NCBI GenBank assembly: GCA_039819115.1 | Contig: JBCBST010000130.1 | Location: 1 to 8,695, forward strand | Origin: JBCBST01 sp039819115 | Lineage (GTDB): Bacteria > Bacteroidota > Rhodothermia > Balneolales > Balneolaceae | Reading direction: 5' to 3' | DNA: 8,695 nt | Shown: piece after piece, positions 5,377 to 8,695 of the stretch | How the letters are laid out: every line of letters begins with the position of its first letter | How positions within the stretch are numbered: position 1 is the stretch's first letter | Notes under the pieces: model-generated | Databases searched by the model: none | The model's input: the letters and a program-made list of their open reading frames with translations, nothing else | What the model was told of the DNA's origin: nothing | Translations under genes and position numbers: made by a program

Positions 5377-7601
5377 TGCTCATAGTTCTTTTAATAGCGT
5401 TTTTCGGGATGGGCATGCCTACCCCGGAAGACGCTTCTTTTATCATATCCGGTTCCATCAATAGTAGTGAAGATGGCGAATCGGTCTCTTTTTCTTATGT
5501 CCATCTGGAGGAACTTAATCGATCCACGACGGCCGATGCCAACGGATTCTTTGAGATAAAAAATGTTCCAAAAGGAAAATATACCATTAGCTTTCATCGC
5601 ATAGGGTATCAAACCCTTAAGCAGTTTGTTGAAATTGATAATGCCGATGTAACTTTAACTATCAGGCTACGGGTTAGCACCCTTTCGGGGGAAACGATAC
5701 AGGTTATCGGGGAGAACAATGAGCTCACGGGAGCAAATCTCGGTCATGCCTCTAAAAGTGTTAGTGGCTCCGACCTTCGCAGAAATTTAGGTACCACCCT
5801 GGGTAGTACCCTGGCCAATATACCAGGCATTGAACAACGTACATTGGGTAGTGCCCCCTCCCGACCGGTCATCCGGGGATTGGGAGACGAACGTATCCTC
5901 ATTCTTCAGGATGGATTATCTACCGGTGACATTTCGGATCAAACGGGTGATCATTCCGTCACCGTTGATCCCATTGCCAGCTCAGAAATTGAAATTGCTA
6001 AAGGCGCCGCTGCATTGGCTTATGGCGCAAATGCAGTGGGAGGCGTTGTAAATGTGGTGAACAACCTCATATCCACCACCTTACCTTCCAAAACATCGGG
6101 TACCTTAACCCTGGGTGGGGGAACCGTTGACCGCGGTGGATCCGGAGCTTTGAATCTATCCACTCCGTATAAGAATTTCGTTGTAAATACCCATTTGAAT
6201 GGCCGGCTTGGTGGGGAAACCCGGACGCCGGAAGGGGTGATCGAAAACACTCAATACGCTACCACTAATAATGCCATTGGCGTCAGTTATGTCAAAGACT
6301 GGGGATACATCGGCGGGTCTCTCGGGCATTACATCAGTGATTACGGCATTCCACCGGATCCAAGAGGACACCCCAGTGGAGTTGATCTTGAAATGAGGAA
6401 GTTCACCTACGCCCTCAAGGGGGAATACATCCTCCGCTCTTCCTTCATAAAAACCATTGAAGCCGATTTTATCCTTAACAACTACAACCACCGGGAGTTT
6501 GAATCGTCGGGTAGTATAGGAACCGATTTCGGGTTGGTGACCTCCACGGCTCAACTTCGGGCAAAGCACGGAAAGTTAGGGTGGCTGGACCATGGTACCT
6601 TCGGAATTTGGGGTGAATTTGAAGATTATGCGGTTATCGGAGCACAAACCCCCGATGCAAATAGCTATAAACTGGCCGGTTATCTTATCGAAGAAAAACA
6701 ACTGGGCGGTCTTAGGCTGGAAGGCGGACTCCGGTTCGATTTTGTTCGTAATACTCCGGTTGAGGATGACCCCACATCTATCATTGGAGACATCCGAACC
6801 CGCGATTATACCGCTCTTTCCAGTTCCATCAGCGCGATTCAGCAACTAGGTAAAGGCTTCTCTATTGGTACCATCCTCATGCACTCCTTCCGTGCACCTT
6901 CACTGGAAGAATTGTATTCGGAAGGGCCTCACCTCGCAACCTTTACCTTTGAAATAGGAAACCCGGACCTGGAAGCCGAGCGGGGATTTGCAAAAGAGCT
7001 ATTCACACGCTGGCAAGGGAAGGATGCCTTCTTCGAAGTTGCTGTATTTCACAATGACTTCAGTAATTACCTGTTTGCTCAGAATACCGGGCGTCGCAAT
7101 AACCGGTTCCCCACCCTTAATAATTTTCAATTCTTAAGCACAGAAGCCTTGCTCTACGGATTTGAAGTACAGGGAGAAACAGAACTTGTAAACCATCTGG
7201 TGCTTGGGGCATCCGCCAGTTTCACGATTGGAGAACGCGACACCACTTTTACCAACGCGAATGGAAACCAGGTTACCGAAACCCGTTCTCTTCCGTTCAT
7301 CCCCCCTTTTAAAGCAAACGCCTCTCTTACTTACAACAAAGACGGGCTGGAAATAGGATCACGATTCACCTATTCAGCCGAACAGGAGCGTTTGGGAATA
7401 TTTGAATCACGTACTCCGGAGTTTTTCCTGGTCGATGTATTTGCTCAGTACCGCTTTACAGCTGGTTCTTACTTACACACCATTTCCCTTCGGATGGATA
7501 ATGTGCTTAATGAGGAATACATCAACCACCTTTCGATTATAAAGGATTTGAACCTGGAACCCGGTCGGAATGTGAGTCTGTTATACCGCCTGTATTTTTA
7601 G
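5376..7601 (+). CDS. TonB-dependent outer-membrane receptor, ZnuD-like
   Basis: The protein is 741 residues from the ATG at 5376. TTG at 5373 is an alternative, and an in-frame TAA at 5370-5372 rules out anything earlier. Order: a short hydrophobic leader (1-14), a carboxypeptidase-regulatory-like domain (about 22-98, with NGFFEIKNVPKGKYTISF), a possible TonB box (ETIQVIG, about 106-112), the plug (about 132-230), then a 22-strand-type beta-barrel ending in an aromatic C-terminus, SLLYRLYF. The plug motifs RPVIRGLGDERILILQDG and GANAVGGVVNVVNN closely recall ZnuD-family zinc receptors. In ZnuD a His-rich loop follows a YGxP motif. Here YGIP (about 323-326) is followed only by PDPRGHPSG, so the loop is short with one histidine. 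The substrate is probably a divalent metal or its chelate, not proven. The leader lacks the usual basic n-region. The gene is last in its cluster, before a strong terminator. Confidence 0.9.
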   Translation: MLIVLLIAFFGMGMPTPEDASFIISGSINSSEDGESVSFSYVHLEELNRSTTADANGFFEIKNVPKGKYTISFHRIGYQTLKQFVEIDNADVTLTIRLRVSTLSGETIQVIGENNELTGANLGHASKSVSGSDLRRNLGTTLGSTLANIPGIEQRTLGSAPSRPVIRGLGDERILILQDGLSTGDISDQTGDHSVTVDPIASSEIEIAKGAAALAYGANAVGGVVNVVNNLISTTLPSKTSGTLTLGGGTVDRGGSGALNLSTPYKNFVVNTHLNGRLGGETRTPEGVIENTQYATTNNAIGVSYVKDWGYIGGSLGHYISDYGIPPDPRGHPSGVDLEMRKFTYALKGEYILRSSFIKTIEADFILNNYNHREFESSGSIGTDFGLVTSTAQLRAKHGKLGWLDHGTFGIWGEFEDYAVIGAQTPDANSYKLAGYLIEEKQLGGLRLEGGLRFDFVRNTPVEDDPTSIIGDIRTRDYTALSSSISAIQQLGKGFSIGTILMHSFRAPSLEELYSEGPHLATFTFEIGNPDLEAERGFAKELFTRWQGKDAFFEVAVFHNDFSNYLFAQNTGRRNNRFPTLNNFQFLSTEALLYGFEVQGETELVNHLVLGASASFTIGERDTTFTNANGNQVTETRSLPFIPPFKANASLTYNKDGLEIGSRFTYSAEQERLGIFESRTPEFFLVDVFAQYRFTAGSYLHTISLRMDNVLNEEYINHLSIIKDLNLEPGRNVSLLYRLYF

Positions 7602-7659
7602 CAGAATAACACCATGAGGAATGCCCTCCTCCGTTTTAATCGCGATCATTTTTCAATAT

Positions 7660-7694
7660 AAAAGGCCCTTGATCTATGATCAGAGGCCTTTTTT
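7660..7694 (+). terminator. Rho-independent terminator after the TonB receptor
   Basis: A stem of AGGCCCTTGATC (7663-7674) and GATCAGAGGCCT (7678-7689) around a TAT loop has one C-A mismatch and one wobble pair in 12 pairs. It is followed by TTTTTT (7689-7694) and preceded by AAAA, so it could work in both directions. It lies about 60 bases after the receptor stop. The rest of 7602-7659 shows nothing clear. Confidence 0.88.
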
Positions 7695-7742
7695 GATCTG
7701 TTGAATGAAATCCGGACTCCAGATTTATTTTGGTGCTGAACC

Positions 7743-7770
7743 TTGAACGACATAACCACATGGTTATGCA
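7743..7770 (+). promoter_or_regulatory. Candidate promoter with embedded operator palindrome
   Basis: TTGAAC (7743-7748) and TATGCA (7765-7770) are separated by 16 bases. The spacer and the -10 region are covered by a perfect palindrome, CATAACCA-CA-TGGTTATG (7751-7768), with 8-bp arms and a 2-bp centre. A dimeric repressor bound there would block RNA polymerase. The site lies about 56 bases before the ATG at 7827. The dyad is seen directly; regulation is inferred. Confidence 0.42.
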
Positions 7771-7826
7771 GTCTGCACCTTCCCTTTCTACTCAATATCA
7801 TTACCCCCTGAATAGAATTGGAGGAA

Positions 7827-8450
7827 ATGAGAAATTTTGCAGGGTTTCAGGAAAGCATAAAAAGTCCGGTTACCAAACGAATGTCGATGAGTACGATCGA
7901 CAGTATTGTAGATTTATTTGGGCTCAGATCGGGATCTCCCGTCTTTTCCGTACTGAGTTCCACCCTATCTAATCTTCATCATCTCTCGAATTATATCTTC
8001 ACCAAAAGGCTGTATACCTTTCTGAATGAGATTGAAATGCTGAGTCCTCACCGAGAAACTGCACTCTGGCATATTCTGGCCAAAGCCAAAGGTGAACAAG
8101 CCGGGGAAATCATATTGGAGACCATTAGTAATCTGGATAGCGATGAAAAAGCCAAGCTACTTGGACGGCTGGCTGCAGCTGTTCCCTATGAAAAGATTAC
8201 TCCTGAAGTGTTCTTCCGGCTTGGTCACATCATCAAATCGGTGTATTACGAAGATTTGGTGAAGCTTTCGGAGCATGCCAGCTCCGGTTATATAGAAAAC
8301 ACTTCGGAGGCATTATACAACGCAGGCCTGATTCAGATTGTGGACGCGGATGATAACACGCTAAACGATCCTGAATTTGATGGCAAAAGATATAGGCTTA
8401 CGAAGCTGGGTCGCACACTATCTGAGTTTCTTATTTCGAATAATAACTAA
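7827..8450 (+). CDS. Hypothetical accessory protein, helical with a C-terminal winged-helix-like end
   Basis: The protein is 207 residues, soluble and mostly helical by appearance. I know no experimentally defined function. The centre (about 97-150), with LETISNLDSDEKAKLLGRL and then FFRLGHIIKSVYYEDLVKL, resembles a recurrent pattern in uncharacterised accessory-region proteins: I-D-x-L-x-x-x-EKA-x-LL-x-x-L-x-x-A, followed by F-x-R-L-x-x-I-I (recalled, not searched). The last 45 residues (NAGLIQIVD, then RYRLTKLGRTLSEFL) look like the wing and final helix of a winged-helix domain. The ATG at 7827 follows GGAGG (7820-7824) at a tight 2-base spacing. A TTG at 7818 would add three residues, and ATGs at 7881 and 7887 are later options without a ribosome binding site. 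It lies behind the terminator and the palindrome, so it is probably its own transcription unit, perhaps with the gene at 8503. Confidence 0.75.
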   Translation: MRNFAGFQESIKSPVTKRMSMSTIDSIVDLFGLRSGSPVFSVLSSTLSNLHHLSNYIFTKRLYTFLNEIEMLSPHRETALWHILAKAKGEQAGEIILETISNLDSDEKAKLLGRLAAAVPYEKITPEVFFRLGHIIKSVYYEDLVKLSEHASSGYIENTSEALYNAGLIQIVDADDNTLNDPEFDGKRYRLTKLGRTLSEFLISNNN

Positions 8451-8502
8451 AAGTTCTTATGGCAATAAAGTGACTAAAAACCTTGACTATTTTCGTTAAG
8501 AA

Positions 8503-8676
8503 ATGGAGAATTCTACTACAACCTCATTACCGGAATCGTATCAAAAAGCCAGAAAAAACTACGGGTTGTTTGCTTCTGTATTATTGGCTTGGGAACTAAT
8601 AGGTGTTGACGTTGATCAACAGCCTTTTAACTCATTTAATATTGGTGTTAAAACTCCAGAAGCAAACAACCCGTAG
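8503..8676 (+). CDS. Small membrane protein, 3' end replaced by an inverted repeat (probably truncated gene)
   Basis: A 57-codon frame starts at ATG 8503, the first start after an in-frame TAA at 8497-8499, 52 bases behind the previous gene. It reads MENSTTTSLPESYQKARKNY, then a hydrophobic segment, GLFASVLLAWELIGVDV (21-37), then NIGVKTPEANNP and TAG at 8674. The YxKARKNYGLF-x-LLLAWELIG opening resembles small accessory membrane proteins that I recall continuing past a K-[ST]-PEA-like segment into another transmembrane helix. That continuation is absent here: the last codons and the stop lie inside 8657-8695, which is the exact reverse complement of 8540-8578. Only about 8503-8656 should be taken as genuine gene sequence, so the true protein is probably longer. 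Function is unknown. Confidence 0.6.
   Translation: MENSTTTSLPESYQKARKNYGLFASVLLAWELIGVDVDQQPFNSFNIGVKTPEANNP
8540..8578 (+). repeat. 39-bp inverted repeat, left arm
   Basis: The left arm lies inside the start of the 8503 gene (it begins ATCAAAAAGCC and ends GCTTCTG). It is perfectly complementary to 8657-8695, with a 78-base spacer. Confidence 0.97.
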
Positions 8677-8695
8677 TTTTTTCTGGCTTTTTGAT
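8657..8695 (-). repeat. 39-bp inverted repeat, right arm, ending exactly at the window edge
   Basis: An exact reverse complement of 8540-8578 with no mismatch, reaching the last base of the window. Whether the symmetry goes further cannot be seen. It introduces the TAG stop of the last gene and looks like a fold-back junction. Confidence 0.97.

Noticed and set aside
6156..6569. 137-codon minus-strand frame inside the TonB receptor gene
   Set aside because: It lies wholly inside a well-supported receptor barrel and its translation has no domain-like features; it is an antisense shadow.
7730..7972. 80-codon open frame overlapping the start of the 7827 gene
   Set aside because: It runs through the palindrome and promoter region, has no recognisable domain and overlaps a better-supported gene in another frame.
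8540..8695. Intrinsic terminator or invertible-element end
   Set aside because: The arms lie within coding sequence, the spacer is 78 bases and also codes in frame, and there is no recombinase or insertion-sequence gene in view; fold-back duplication explains it more simply.
1..8695. CRISPR arrays, tRNA, rRNA, insertion sequences, riboswitches
   Set aside because: No regularly spaced direct repeats, cloverleaf-like segments, transposase frames or known riboswitch cores were seen on either strand.

Overview
This window looks like a bacterial chromosomal segment from the Balneolota/Bacteroidota side of the tree, perhaps near Balneola, Gracilimonas or Rhodohalobacter. The grounds are a TonB-dependent receptor with an N-terminal carboxypeptidase-regulatory-like domain, a lipoprotein with a short lipobox, very few Shine-Dalgarno sequences (clear purine-rich ones only before the EF-G-like gene and the 7827 gene), and moderate G+C. 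The assignment is inference; there is no rRNA or marker gene to settle it.

Layout. 1-247 (minus) is the N-terminal end of an EF-G-like translational GTPase running off the left edge. Divergent from it, 431-1420 and 1465-2181 (plus) encode a type I L-asparaginase and a PolB-like DEDDy 3'-5' exonuclease. Convergent to these is a three-gene minus-strand cluster read from 4414 down to 2204: two tandemly duplicated three-helix membrane proteins with overlapping reading frames, then a FAD/disulfide oxidoreductase of the mercuric reductase/dihydrolipoamide dehydrogenase class. A 114-bp intergenic region separates this cluster from a divergent plus-strand cluster. That one holds a small exported Cys/His-rich protein (TTG start, 4529-4837), a His/Asp-rich lipoprotein (4888-5376) and a ZnuD-like TonB-dependent receptor (5376-7601), and ends in a strong rho-independent terminator (7660-7694).

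The right end is more accessory in character. A 207-residue hypothetical protein (7827-8450) is preceded by a perfect 8+8-bp palindrome lying inside a candidate promoter. It is followed by the start of a small membrane protein (8503 onward). The last 39 bases of the window are an exact reverse complement of 8540-8578, inside that last gene, and create an abrupt stop codon. This is either a fold-back assembly or template-switch artefact at a contig end, or a genuine inverted duplication. The C-terminus of the last gene should not be trusted.

How the genes may work together. The plus cluster reads as an outer-membrane metal (zinc-like) acquisition unit: a receptor whose plug region resembles ZnuD, accompanied by two exported proteins rich in potential metal ligands. 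The divergent minus cluster pairs two paralogous membrane proteins with a soluble flavoprotein that lacks both the MerA C-terminal cysteines and the usual His-Glu dyad glutamate. It may be an unrecognised membrane-linked redox module. The functional link between the two divergent clusters is inferred from position only.
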